DNA of 64,000 bases from an uncultured Ilyobacter sp. (GTDB taxonomy: Bacteria; Fusobacteriota; Fusobacteriia; Fusobacteriales; Fusobacteriaceae): positions 901,687 to 965,686 of the forward strand of contig NZ_OY764058.1 of NCBI RefSeq assembly GCF_963668085.1, in the 5' to 3' direction. The position numbers were made by a program, and so were the translations under genes. Shown here piece by piece: positions 43,904-53,373 of the stretch (its first letter is position 1; the number at the start of each line of letters is the position of its first letter). The notes below the pieces were generated by a model. The model had not been told where the DNA came from, made no database searches, and worked only from the letters and a program-made list of their open reading frames with translations.

Positions 43904-44929
43904 TTATATCAATATAATATTATCCTTGTTATAGTTCACATAGATTTCCATATGATTCTCTATGGAAAATTCGACACGGTTTTGAACCACCTCTATACAC
44001 TCACCTTCGATATCGATATCAAAATGGTAAAAACCGCTTTTAAAGGAACTGTCCTTTATTCTTCCTTTCAAAACAACCTCATTGTCACCTGATTTTTTTT
44101 CCAGTGTTACCCTTAAGTCCTCTGACTTCAAGGCCAGACAGACTTTTTCAGACTCACAAAAGTTTACAGGAAATTCTATATTTTCATTATAAAAAATACC
44201 ATCTTTAATCTTTCCGGTAAATATGTTATTTATCCCTATAAATTTTGCCACAAAAGGTGAGGACGGTTTTTTATAGAGGTTTAATGGAGTGTCAAACTGA
44301 GCTAAGTTTCCATTGTCTAGTATGGCGATCTTATCTGACAGGTAAAATGCTTCATTTCTGTCATGGGTCACAAAAAGTACCGTACTTTTATGTTTTTTCT
44401 GAATTTTTTTGAGAAGTTTCTGCAATTTCCCCCTGAGTCCCTCATCAAGTGCTGAGAAAGGTTCATCCATGAGAAGGAGTCTAGGTTCCATGACAAGTGC
44501 TCTCGCTATAGAGACTCTCTGTTTCTGACCTCCACTGAGGTCATAGGGATGTCTTTTTTCAAAACCACCTAGTCCAAGCTCTTCCAATACACTTTTTGAC
44601 TTTTTCAGTCTTTCCTTTTTCCTTATTCCCATCATCTTGAGACCAAAGGCCACATTATCCTCTACATTCAGGTTTGGAAGCAATAGGGAATCTTGAAAAA
44701 CCATAGATAGACCCTTCTCTTTAGGGGATTTCCCCCTGGTTTTCTCCCCCTCTATACATACCTCTCCTTCATAATCCTCTATCAAGCCAGAGATTATATT
44801 TAACAAGGTGGTCTTTCCGCATCCTGACTCTCCTAGAAGGGTAACAAACTCGCCTTTCTCAATTTCTAGATTAAAATCTCTCATCTGGAAGTTATCATAT
44901 TTTTTACCTATATCTTTCAAAACTACCAT
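43904..44929 (-). CDS. ynjD: ABC transporter ATP-binding protein, YnjD/PotA-like
   Basis: A 341-residue nucleotide-binding subunit with Walker A GESGCGKTT (about 34-42), signature LSGGQKQRVSIARAL, Walker B LLLMDEPFSALDE and the switch HD in FVTHDRNEA. The last 100 residues form a TOBE-like regulatory domain. It powers import through the two permeases encoded just upstream; it overlaps the second permease gene by 7 bases. Its operon neighbours match the E. coli ynj set. Confidence 0.92.
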   Translation of the reverse strand: MVVLKDIGKKYDNFQMRDFNLEIEKGEFVTLLGESGCGKTTLLNIISGLIEDYEGEVCIEGEKTRGKSPKEKGLSMVFQDSLLLPNLNVEDNVAFGLKMMGIRKKERLKKSKSVLEELGLGGFEKRHPYDLSGGQKQRVSIARALVMEPRLLLMDEPFSALDEGLRGKLQKLLKKIQKKHKSTVLFVTHDRNEAFYLSDKIAILDNGNLAQFDTPLNLYKKPSSPFVAKFIGINNIFTGKIKDGIFYNENIEFPVNFCESEKVCLALKSEDLRVTLEKKSGDNEVVLKGRIKDSSFKSGFYHFDIDIEGECIEVVQNRVEFSIENHMEIYVNYNKDNIILI

Positions 44930-45684
44930 ACTATATCCCCTGTCATTTTTTTATTGTAGATTCTCTTTACTTTTCTCTCTAAAATAAAGAGCAAAGAGAA
45001 ATTTATGAATATATATAATACACTGTATACAGCCCCCACCTTTATATTCCCTCCAGATATATATGGAAACATCAAGATAGGGATGGTCAAAACCTTTCCA
45101 CCTCCTATTATGAGGGTATTTAAGTATTGTGCAAAGGATACTATTATTACCAGGCTCCCACCAGCTATTACAGAAGGCATAATATGAGGTAAAGTAATAT
45201 AAAAAAATCTCTGCATTCTGTTGGCTCCTAGCATCTTACCGACTATATCATAATTTTCATTGAGAGTTTTATACCCTATTGTTGTAGAATGGATATAATA
45301 GGGCAGGGTAAGTACCGTATGTATAAATACCACCCCTATAAGAGTTTCTGAGAGTCCTAGCCTGATAAAAGTAAAATAGATCCCCATACTGCTGACAAAA
45401 GAGGGAATAATCAGAGGAAGAAAAATTAGACCCTGGATAACATTTTTCCCTTTAAAATTCTTTCTTGCCAGTATATTTGCCGCCGGAGTCCCTAATATAA
45501 TATTTAGGAAAAGTGTCAACAGAGCCGTTACAATAGTTGTTATCGAAGCATCATAGGTTTTTTTGTCATTTATTATATAAAGCCATGAATCAAGGTTCAA
45601 ACTTTCATATATAAGAGCCCCAAAGGGCATTATAAAAGCTAACATTATAATAGCTCCTAGTGTTTTCATCACTAATCTTTTCAT
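44923..45684 (-). CDS. ABC transporter permease, second half of a YnjC-like pair
   Basis: A 253-residue permease with six predicted helices and the coupling-helix EAA loop GKMLGANRMQRFFYITLPHIM. It starts directly after the stop of the other permease (ATG 45684, stop at 45685). In E. coli, YnjC is a single long permease; here the two halves are separate genes. It forms the membrane channel with the other permease. No ribosome site beyond coupling is evident. Confidence 0.87.
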   Translation of the reverse strand: MKRLVMKTLGAIIMLAFIMPFGALIYESLNLDSWLYIINDKKTYDASITTIVTALLTLFLNIILGTPAANILARKNFKGKNVIQGLIFLPLIIPSFVSSMGIYFTFIRLGLSETLIGVVFIHTVLTLPYYIHSTTIGYKTLNENYDIVGKMLGANRMQRFFYITLPHIMPSVIAGGSLVIIVSFAQYLNTLIIGGGKVLTIPILMFPYISGGNIKVGAVYSVLYIFINFSLLFILERKVKRIYNKKMTGDIVW

Positions 45685-46569
45685 CTAATCCCACGCCCTT
45701 TGATTTTTACCTACGGTGAACTTATGAAGATAGTATACCAGTACTCCCCCTGTCATACTGACCAATGAAATAAACATGTTTATAACCATAAGGTTTGGCC
45801 TGTCAGCAAGATCTCCCTTAGAGTACATGTCGTAAGCCATTACTGCCAGAGCCTTTGGGTAGGTCACTCCAAGTATATAGGGAGTTTCAAATGCCGTAAA
45901 CATATAAGCAATTATAATAAAAAAACTCATAAGAAGAGAGGGCCCCATCAATGGAAGCACCACTTCGAAAAAAAATCTAATTTTTCCTACACCAAAAATA
46001 TAGGCCACTGCATCCCATTTTTTATTTATCCTCTGAAGAACCGGAAAAGACATCATAACTACAAAGGGGCAGGTTTTCCATACATAGGTTAGCATTATCC
46101 CTATTCCTTTTTCATCATTTGTTATGATGGGAAACTCCCTATAGCTTTCTATTATTCCTGTCGATACAAGGCAACGGCTAATAAACCCATTCTGTAAAAG
46201 AAGAATCAGTATGAGATAAGATGCCACGAGATAGGGTACAAGCAGGGGGCTTTCTATTATCTTCTTAAAATACCCACCCTTAAAATACCTACTCTTCAAA
46301 TTCAAATACAGAAAAAATAGCAATCCTATAGAGATCAATAAGGATAAAAATGAAGAGCAGAGAGCCATCTTTGATGTAAACACCAATGAGTCCAAAAAAC
46401 TTTCACTTTTCAAGACTTTTATATAGTATTCCAATGTAAAAACAGACTCTCCTGTTATTTTATTCAGTCCAAAGCTCTGTAACAGCCCATAAATAAATCC
46501 ATAAATAAAAAACAAAGTTATGAATAAAATTACAGGCATCAGATAGATATATCTTTTAATTCTTTCCAA
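45685..46569 (-). CDS. ABC transporter permease, first half of a YnjC-like pair
   Basis: A 294-residue permease with about six helices and the EAA loop IFGVGKIRFFFEVVLPLMG. It would pair with the following permease. The start is uncertain: TTG 46569 overlaps the binding-protein gene by 14 bases and has AGAGAAGA ahead of it; an ATG eleven codons later has no good ribosome site. Its overlap with the binding-protein gene indicates one operon. Confidence 0.83.
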   Translation of the reverse strand: MERIKRYIYLMPVILFITLFFIYGFIYGLLQSFGLNKITGESVFTLEYYIKVLKSESFLDSLVFTSKMALCSSFLSLLISIGLLFFLYLNLKSRYFKGGYFKKIIESPLLVPYLVASYLILILLLQNGFISRCLVSTGIIESYREFPIITNDEKGIGIMLTYVWKTCPFVVMMSFPVLQRINKKWDAVAYIFGVGKIRFFFEVVLPLMGPSLLMSFFIIIAYMFTAFETPYILGVTYPKALAVMAYDMYSKGDLADRPNLMVINMFISLVSMTGGVLVYYLHKFTVGKNQRAWD

Positions 46570-47758
46570 TCTTCTCTAGCCATCCCTTTTCTATTATTTC
46601 AAGCTTTTCTGGAGAAAGCTCTCTCACTCTTTTTGTCGCTCTTTCCTCTAGTGTAGGAAGTGCATCTGACTGACCCAATGTTTCAAAGTTTTTCCTGTCC
46701 TTTTGAGCTAATTTACTCATGTCAAGAATTGTAGAATCCCCCCAGTTTTTGGGATCCTGTTTTGCTAACTGCGCTTCTTCTGACAGCAGATAATTTATTA
46801 CATAAAGGGCTCCTGCCTTATTTTTAGCATTTTTAGGTATGCTCAGATAATGATTGTTAAACATAGTTCCCTTTTCCAAAAGAAAACTTTTGCTGTCTTT
46901 AGAAAATTCTCCCGATGCTATTTTATTGCTCGCTTTATTGACTGCATATCCCATAGTCACACCAATCTCCTGATTGGCGTAAAGGATATCAAGTTTACCT
47001 TCACTTTCAGGATAGGTTTCCCCTTTTCTCCAGAGATAGGGTTCAAGCTCTTCAAAATAAGCCCATACCTCTTCAAGAGCTGTCTCAAATTCCTCATTAC
47101 TCATCTTTTGAGCCTTCTCTTCACCTATTATGTCTATAACCATGTTTCTCACAAAAGCACTTCCTGTAAAATCAGGGACAGCTGGATATGTAAAAATTCC
47201 AGGGTTAGCTTTTACATACTCTTTGAGAGTCTCATGATCTGTGAAAGGTAAAGTTCCTTTCGAACTTGGGTATATAAAGTTGAACTGTGTTTCTCCCCAT
47301 GGAGCCTCTAGTCCATTTATAGGTTCTCCGAAATCGCTGACCAAAGTTTCTTGCTTGACTTTTTCTCTAACAGGAAGATTTTTTACAAAGTCTCCCCATA
47401 AAACATTACTTTCTTTTAGAAGCTTAAAATTCTCTCCGTTTATCCATATTATATCCACACTTCCATTTTTTTTACCTGCTTGGTTTTCAACTATAAGTTT
47501 ATTTACTGTATCTTTTATATCTGTGATGGGTATTCTATTGAGAGTTATATTATTTTTATCTTTTAGTGATTTCCCCACAAAAGTATCCATAAATTTATTT
47601 ATCTCTGCAGACCCACCCCACATATATATATTTACCTGTGCATCTCTAGAGCTTTTTTCCACTTTTCCCCAGTTATAAGAAAGCCCTATGGAATCCTCTT
47701 CTTTTTTACCACAGGCCACTGCCACAAGGATTAAAATTAAAATTAAAAATTTCTTCAT
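46556..47758 (-). CDS. ynjB: ABC transporter substrate-binding lipoprotein, YnjB-like
   Basis: A 400-residue protein with a lipoprotein signal (MKKFLILILILVAVACGKK; the lipobox AVAC gives a lipid-modified cysteine at residue 16). The mature part is a two-lobed binding protein: VNIYMWGGSAEINKFMDTF, DIIWINGENFKLLKES and LEAPWGETQFNFIY match the COG4134/YnjB group. ATG 47758 follows GGGGGA; six upstream codons are open but lack support. Being lipid-anchored in an outer-membrane organism it would sit in the periplasm facing the permeases. Substrate is unknown; related E. coli genes have been linked only loosely to sulfur or thiamine metabolism. Confidence 0.87.
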   Translation of the reverse strand: MKKFLILILILVAVACGKKEEDSIGLSYNWGKVEKSSRDAQVNIYMWGGSAEINKFMDTFVGKSLKDKNNITLNRIPITDIKDTVNKLIVENQAGKKNGSVDIIWINGENFKLLKESNVLWGDFVKNLPVREKVKQETLVSDFGEPINGLEAPWGETQFNFIYPSSKGTLPFTDHETLKEYVKANPGIFTYPAVPDFTGSAFVRNMVIDIIGEEKAQKMSNEEFETALEEVWAYFEELEPYLWRKGETYPESEGKLDILYANQEIGVTMGYAVNKASNKIASGEFSKDSKSFLLEKGTMFNNHYLSIPKNAKNKAGALYVINYLLSEEAQLAKQDPKNWGDSTILDMSKLAQKDRKNFETLGQSDALPTLEERATKRVRELSPEKLEIIEKGWLEKIGKN

Positions 47759-48050
47759 TGTGTTCCCCCATTTCAATTATTCATCAGTTTCTAATTTATC
47801 ATATTTTCTATTAAAAGATTCAAATTTTTATAAAAAAGTGAAATCTTTTTATATCTAACTCATTGTTAGAGCCATATATTGATTATATAATATAGACTCT
47901 CTATTAGCAAATATGACATTTTTTCTTCCTATATCCAGTAATAATATACCTTTAAAAATATGAAATGGTCTTCTAAATTTGTAAAAAAATTATAAATAGA
48001 TTGATTATAGTACAACTTTCCGTATATTCTTATCAATTTTTATACAATGT

Positions 48051-48074
48051 AAAAGCCCTCCTCAGAGGGCTTTT
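48051..48074 (-). terminator. Terminator after the rhodanese-DedA gene
   Basis: Perfect 10-bp stem AAAAGCCCTC / GAGGGCTTTT with a 4-base loop, three bases after the stop. It separates the sulfurtransferase operon from the ynj-like operon. The 290 bases up to 47759 hold the ynjB promoter region; no gene or riboswitch was seen. Confidence 0.8.
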
Positions 48075-48076
48075 AA

Positions 48077-49624
48077 CTATACTGATTTTACAAAAGCTTT
48101 TGATTTTTTAGCTATTATTTTGGTTATTACCGTCAATGCAAAGAATATCAGTGATGCACTAAGAGACATCTTTATAGCCGTAGCCTTATCTCCCGATGCT
48201 ACTGCCCCTGCCAAGAGGACAAAAACAGCTGTTCCTGGAAGAATAAATAAGGTAGACAATAATGAATATTGAATAAAGTTAATCGATGTAAGTCCGTAAA
48301 CATAATTCTGTATCCCAAATGGGAAAACTGGAATTAGTCTTGTTGTGGCTAGGATAAACCAACCATCATTTTTGACCCCTTCGTTTATCTTTTTAAAGAC
48401 CTCTGAATTCCCAAATTTAGATTCAATAGGCTTTCTAGCAATATATCTAGCTATCAAAAATGCCAAGGAAAGTCCGAGAGAAGCACCGATTGCAGTATAA
48501 ATAACCCCTTTTACTCCTCCAAATACAAGCCCACCCACTAAAGTTATAGGTAGTACAGATATACAAGTAATTGTTATAAGGGCATACATGATTATATATG
48601 CTGCAGGAGCCCATACCCCAAGACTTCCGATTAACATTTCCATTTTTTCTCTAGATTTCATATAGCCGAAAAAGACTTTGAAAAGACTTGTTTTTTCAAG
48701 TTCTACATTTCCATTCACTGCATTATAAGACCACTCAATCCAAGAACCATCATAGTTCTTTACGTTGTCCCAGCCTAATAGCTGACTCAATACAAAGGTC
48801 ATATGAGCCGATCTTACTCCCGACTGACAATAAGAGATAATCTGCTTATCTCTGGTGATTCCGTTTTCTGCAAGGATAGCCTCCATCTCTTCTTTTGACT
48901 TGAAGCTTTTATCCTCATTTACCATTTTATCCCAAGGAACATAATATTTACTTGGGATTCTTCCTTTGGCAAAGGCTCCTTTATACTGAGCTAGTCCATC
49001 ATGTTCAAAGTCTGTCCTTGTATCTATTACGACTGTATTTTCATCCCCTATACTTTTTTTCACATCCTCTATAGTGGCAAACTTAGAGGTGTCCTCTGAC
49101 TTTGGAAATTCATATTTTACAGAAGCAGGTTTTGCAGAAGTCTCTGTTACCATTGGCAATCCTGCATTTTTCCATCCATCTATTCCGCCGTCTATAAGAA
49201 CCATTTTTTCATGGCCATACATGTCTAGGATCCACCATAATCTAGCGGCATCATATTCTGCCTTTGCACTAACTATCATAAGGTATGTGTCACCAGTTAT
49301 CCCATAACTTCCGAGAACTTCAGCCATTTTTTCCCTTGTAGCCCTCATACCACCGTACTCATACTCACCTTTATCTGCAGAAAAAGACGGTCTCCAGATC
49401 TGATATGAACCAGGTATGTGACCCTTGTTATAATCAGGCTCTTTTCTCACATCTAAGACAACTATATTTTTGTCAGCTGCAAGCATCTCACTTGCTTTTT
49501 CAGGGCTGATCAGTATTTTTGAATTTGAATACTGATCATAATTTTTAGCCGCTGTAGAACTTTCGTTAGCTACTCCAGTCACAAATACCAATAAAAAGAT
49601 TAAAGAAATAAGTAGTTTTTTCAT
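48077..49624 (-). CDS. Fusion of a double rhodanese (sulfurtransferase) to a DedA/TVP38 membrane domain
   Basis: A 515-residue protein with a signal peptide (1-20), a first rhodanese domain (about 35-160) that lacks the catalytic cysteine (SAKAEYDAAR in its place), a second rhodanese domain (about 180-305) with C266 in YCQSGVRSAH, then a TVP38/TMEM64 (SNARE-associated, DedA-superfamily) domain (about 330-510, four or five helices, with FPFGIQNYVYGLTSINF). The rhodanese parts should be periplasmic and the rest in the inner membrane. A separate TVP38 gene at 53801-54475 shares the same motifs. ATG 49624 follows GGAGGG. Sulfur transfer coupled to membrane transport is a reasonable inference. Confidence 0.88.
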   Translation of the reverse strand: MKKLLISLIFLLVFVTGVANESSTAAKNYDQYSNSKILISPEKASEMLAADKNIVVLDVRKEPDYNKGHIPGSYQIWRPSFSADKGEYEYGGMRATREKMAEVLGSYGITGDTYLMIVSAKAEYDAARLWWILDMYGHEKMVLIDGGIDGWKNAGLPMVTETSAKPASVKYEFPKSEDTSKFATIEDVKKSIGDENTVVIDTRTDFEHDGLAQYKGAFAKGRIPSKYYVPWDKMVNEDKSFKSKEEMEAILAENGITRDKQIISYCQSGVRSAHMTFVLSQLLGWDNVKNYDGSWIEWSYNAVNGNVELEKTSLFKVFFGYMKSREKMEMLIGSLGVWAPAAYIIMYALITITCISVLPITLVGGLVFGGVKGVIYTAIGASLGLSLAFLIARYIARKPIESKFGNSEVFKKINEGVKNDGWFILATTRLIPVFPFGIQNYVYGLTSINFIQYSLLSTLFILPGTAVFVLLAGAVASGDKATAIKMSLSASLIFFALTVITKIIAKKSKAFVKSV

Positions 49625-49664
49625 TTGACCCTCCATTAAGCGTAGGAAATTACACTACACTATA

Positions 49665-52259
49665 TTATTTACTTTTTTTATCAAGCTCTTGTTTTGACTT
49701 ATATCTATTCATCCATTGTTTTACAGGTCCCATGTTTCTAGGATTAACTTTTTCTTTAGTATAGGTTTCCCCAAATAACAGATCTAATATATGAACTGAG
49801 TCTGCTCCTCCGCTTTCCATAGATTCTCTACAGGCTGCACAGTAAGAGATCATATGACCAGTGGTATTTTCCTCAGCTCTTCTTTTCATTACTCTTCCTG
49901 CCACATCTGGATTTGCAGGAACAACCATTCCTCCGAAGCCACAGCATCTGGTCTTTTCTCTTGAATTTTCAAGCTCATCTACCTTGTATCCCATCTTATC
50001 TATTATCCACCTTATCCCGTCATGAAGGTCTGTTTTCTCTCTGGCAGAACACGAATCATGGATATTAAATACAATATCTGACTCTTTACCTATTCCGTAT
50101 TTTTCATCAGGTAGACCTATTTCAGGAAGAAGGGTCCACAGAGAAACTACGTCCTGTTTCAGATATTCTGAAAACACTGCAAGGCAAGACTGACAGGCAA
50201 CTATAACAGTATCTGCTCCCAATTTATCAATTTCATCCTGAACCTCACCAAATCTCTCTTTAAATTTTTCCTTCTGCCCCAGGGCTTTAGTTGGTTTCCC
50301 ACAGCATTTCAAGACAGAACCAACTTCTCCGTTAAGCTTGTCTTGCAAGTGCCCTAGCACATTCCCCACTGCTTCTGGATTATATGATGGCAGAGAACAT
50401 CCAGGGAAAAATACATATTTTGTTTTCTTTCCATCTGGAGCCGCATTTGTTGTATTAAAGAATTTTGAGTATCCCAAATATTGATGTACCTCTATAGCCT
50501 GATGCCCCTTCATAGGAGACTTCCCTCCGTTGTCCTTTATATATTCAGGCCTCATACCCATAAAGGCACCTTTCATATCAAAGTCTTTAGGACACTTAAG
50601 GGTACACTGGGAACATGCGTTACAAGAATAACTTATTTTTGGGTCCATTGCTGCATACCCCTTTTCAAGGTATTCCTCAAAAAGTGTTTTAGGACAATCT
50701 GTAAAGTCATTTAACATAATACATTCTTTCATACATAATTTACATGTACACTGAAGACACCTGTTGGCTTCTTTTTCTGCCTCCTCCTTGGTGAATGTAA
50801 ATTCTGTCTCACTGAAAGATTTTATTCTTTCAGTTGAGTCTAGTTCTTTAGCAGTGACTCTTTCTACCTTCTCGGCAGCATCCCATCCTTCAGGAAGGTA
50901 CTCAGTTGGAAGGTCAAGTTTTGTTTTATAAGCTCCTTCTTCTTCCATTGTTCTTCCAGCCTTCAGATCTTCGCCCGTCATAAATCTGTCTGCAGAAATA
51001 GCAGCTCTTCTCCCCTCAGCCATTGCATCTATTACAATAAAGGCTGAAGCACAATCTCCTGCTACAAATACTTTTTCGTCAGTTACAGACTGCATTGTAA
51101 ACTCATCAGTTTCAAAGGTTCCATTTTTCCTTTTAGCAATAGTCTCTTTCTTGTCAAAACCTGAATCTATCCCCTGACCTATTGCAAAGACAACTGTATC
51201 CACATCTAGCATTTTTTTATTGTCCTCATTGCATTTAGGGTTGAATCTGCCTTCATCATCAAATATAGATACGCACTCTTTGATCTCTAAGCCTTTTACC
51301 CTTCCAGTGTCGTCAATTAAGATTTCATTTGTTCCCATAGCCAGATTAAACTTAACTCCCTCTGCTATGGCACCCTTAACTTCATGCATAGAAGAGGTCA
51401 TCTCTTCATAACTAGCCTCTAGGCACACAGAATAAACCTCTTCAACTCCCTGAAGCCTGAGAGAAGACCTAGCGCAGTCCATGGCAACATCTCCACCACC
51501 TACTACAGCAACTCTTTTCCCAACTCCGTTAGAACCGCCAGTAAGAGATATTTCCTTTAGATACTCTGCTGCACTATACACACCTTTGGCATCGTGATTT
51601 TTGAGGCTGCTGTCTATACGTCCAGCCTGTCTTCCCACTGCTATGATTACAGCATCATTATCATTTTTTAAAACTTCAAAATCTATATCTACACCTATTT
51701 CCACTCCTAGTACAATTTTTACTCCCAGCATCTCAAGAATTGAGTACTCTTCATCTATAACTTCTCTAGGAAGCCTGTATTCAGGAATCCCAACTCTCAT
51801 CATTCCACCTAGAACAGGAAGCTTGTCGTAAATAGTAACTTCATGACCATTTTTAGAAAGGTCTATCGCAGCCTGAGCTCCTGCAGGACCCGCCCCTATA
51901 ACTGCGACTTTTTTACCTGTAGCAGGTTTTTTATTCAAATCCCAGTTTATCGGGTTATCAAAATTATCTGCAGCATATCTTTTTATGTTGGCAACTGAAA
52001 TAGGCTTATCTTCATCTCCTCTTCTGCATCCTGCTTCACAGGGATGAGCACAGACTCTACCAAGGGTTTTTGGCAAAAATAATTTTTCTCTAATTACCCT
52101 TATAGCACCCTCTCCGTCTCCTTCTCCTACAAGTCTCACATACTCTTTTATATCTGTATGCATAGGACAAGAAGATTGACATGCCGGATTGGAATCACCC
52201 ATACAATTATCTACAATATCCTTCATATTTTCCATTACTTCTTTTGGCAATACACCCAT
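49665..52259 (-). CDS. Large FAD/NAD(P) Fe-S oxidoreductase fused to HdrD-like CCG domains
   Basis: An 864-residue soluble protein. The N-terminus (about 10-110) carries cysteines of a GltD/DPD-type Fe-S domain (CQSSCPMHTD, CAHPCEAGCRRGD). FAD and NAD(P) Rossmann motifs follow (GAGPAGAQAAIDL and VVGGGDVAMDCARS), with a VFVAGDCAS flavin end. Next is a ferredoxin-like segment (CLQCTCKLCMKEC; CNACSQCTLKCPKDF), then two CCG modules (PGCSL to CCGKPT to CQSC, and DSCSAREK to CCGFGG to CAAC) as in heterodisulfide reductase HdrB/HdrD. It could move electrons between NAD(P)H and a disulfide or persulfide substrate. It lies between rhodanese genes, supporting a role in sulfur metabolism. Confidence 0.85.
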   Translation of the reverse strand: MGVLPKEVMENMKDIVDNCMGDSNPACQSSCPMHTDIKEYVRLVGEGDGEGAIRVIREKLFLPKTLGRVCAHPCEAGCRRGDEDKPISVANIKRYAADNFDNPINWDLNKKPATGKKVAVIGAGPAGAQAAIDLSKNGHEVTIYDKLPVLGGMMRVGIPEYRLPREVIDEEYSILEMLGVKIVLGVEIGVDIDFEVLKNDNDAVIIAVGRQAGRIDSSLKNHDAKGVYSAAEYLKEISLTGGSNGVGKRVAVVGGGDVAMDCARSSLRLQGVEEVYSVCLEASYEEMTSSMHEVKGAIAEGVKFNLAMGTNEILIDDTGRVKGLEIKECVSIFDDEGRFNPKCNEDNKKMLDVDTVVFAIGQGIDSGFDKKETIAKRKNGTFETDEFTMQSVTDEKVFVAGDCASAFIVIDAMAEGRRAAISADRFMTGEDLKAGRTMEEEGAYKTKLDLPTEYLPEGWDAAEKVERVTAKELDSTERIKSFSETEFTFTKEEAEKEANRCLQCTCKLCMKECIMLNDFTDCPKTLFEEYLEKGYAAMDPKISYSCNACSQCTLKCPKDFDMKGAFMGMRPEYIKDNGGKSPMKGHQAIEVHQYLGYSKFFNTTNAAPDGKKTKYVFFPGCSLPSYNPEAVGNVLGHLQDKLNGEVGSVLKCCGKPTKALGQKEKFKERFGEVQDEIDKLGADTVIVACQSCLAVFSEYLKQDVVSLWTLLPEIGLPDEKYGIGKESDIVFNIHDSCSAREKTDLHDGIRWIIDKMGYKVDELENSREKTRCCGFGGMVVPANPDVAGRVMKRRAEENTTGHMISYCAACRESMESGGADSVHILDLLFGETYTKEKVNPRNMGPVKQWMNRYKSKQELDKKSK

Positions 52260-52286
52260 TTTTATCCTCCTAAATTACCTCGACTC

Positions 52287-53126
52287 TTACATCCCGTATT
52301 TTACAGGTGCTTTTACAGCCTCATACTCAAGCCAAGATCCATCGTAATTTTTTACATTGTCATATCCAAGAATTTCCACAAGAGCAAACATAGACTGAGT
52401 TGATCTTACTGCAGATTTACAGTGTGGCATTATAGCCTTTAGATTTTTAGTTATCCCTGAATCTCTATAAAGCTTTTTTAGTTCAGATTTAGATTTGTAT
52501 TTTCCATCTTTTGTTATATTTTCTTTCCATTCAATAAATACGGAATTTGGTATATGTCCCTTGATTCTCTCAAGTTTAGATCTCGCATCAAGCACAACCA
52601 TTTGATTGTCTTCAATTGATGCTTTTACTTCTTCCAGAGTTGCAACAAGCTTTGGATTTGCATCTTTCGCTACATATTTTGAAGTTTTTGAAGGCTTGCT
52701 AGGTGCCGCCATTGGAAGACCTGATTTTTCCCACGCCATTATTTGACCATCTAATATAAAGACATCTCCCTTATGTCCATAAAGGTTTAGTATCCACCAT
52801 AATCTTGTGGCATTCATCATCCCATTATCGTCTACAATCACTACTGTATCTTTATTTTCTATCCCCATTTTTGACATAAAACTTTCAAACTCTTCCTTTG
52901 GAAGAACCATTCCCTTAACTCCGTCTCTCTCCCTTGAAAAATCTTTATTCAATACCACCATGGCTCCTGGTATTGTTTTTTCAGGAACCTTATTCCATCT
53001 GTAGTCCAATACCACCACATCTTTTTTATCCTTGATCTTGTTCAATTTTTCCGGTGTGATTAGACCTCCCGCCACTGAAACTGCATAAAGTGTCACCATC
53101 ATCAATAAAGCTACTAATTTCTTCAT
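52287..53126 (-). CDS. Secreted double-domain thiosulfate sulfurtransferase (rhodanese), YnjE/SseA-like
   Basis: A 279-residue protein with a signal peptide (about 1-20) and two rhodanese domains. The first lacks a catalytic cysteine (VDDNGMMNATRLWW), the second has C236 in HCKSAVRSTQ, the usual single-active-site arrangement. It ends with NYDGSWLEY. It transfers sulfane sulfur, for example from thiosulfate, in the periplasm. It starts a run of sulfur-transfer genes with the FAD oxidoreductase 27 bases downstream. The double rhodanese part of 48077-49624 is a close relative. Confidence 0.88.
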   Translation of the reverse strand: MKKLVALLMMVTLYAVSVAGGLITPEKLNKIKDKKDVVVLDYRWNKVPEKTIPGAMVVLNKDFSRERDGVKGMVLPKEEFESFMSKMGIENKDTVVIVDDNGMMNATRLWWILNLYGHKGDVFILDGQIMAWEKSGLPMAAPSKPSKTSKYVAKDANPKLVATLEEVKASIEDNQMVVLDARSKLERIKGHIPNSVFIEWKENITKDGKYKSKSELKKLYRDSGITKNLKAIMPHCKSAVRSTQSMFALVEILGYDNVKNYDGSWLEYEAVKAPVKYGM

Positions 53127-53373
53127 CTTTTCTCCCTCCTAGATTTTATTTTTATGTTACTGTTAATAATTTAACTATGTTTAAACTTAAAATAACTTTT
53201 CTTGTTTAAAAAATTATTGATATTTCAAGACCTAAAACCTTTTTAAATATCTAATTTTATTAAAATTTAAATTCCTAAATATAAAAACTTATTTTTAAAA
53301 AGCTTGTTCTTTGAATCTGAATAAATTAAATAAGCATATTTTTTTCACAAATTCAAACATTCATAGTCTCAAA

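Noticed and set aside
47759..48050. Possible thiamine (TPP) riboswitch before the ynj-like operon
   Set aside because: No conserved CUGAGA-type core or matching stems could be found; only AT-rich promoter-like sequence.
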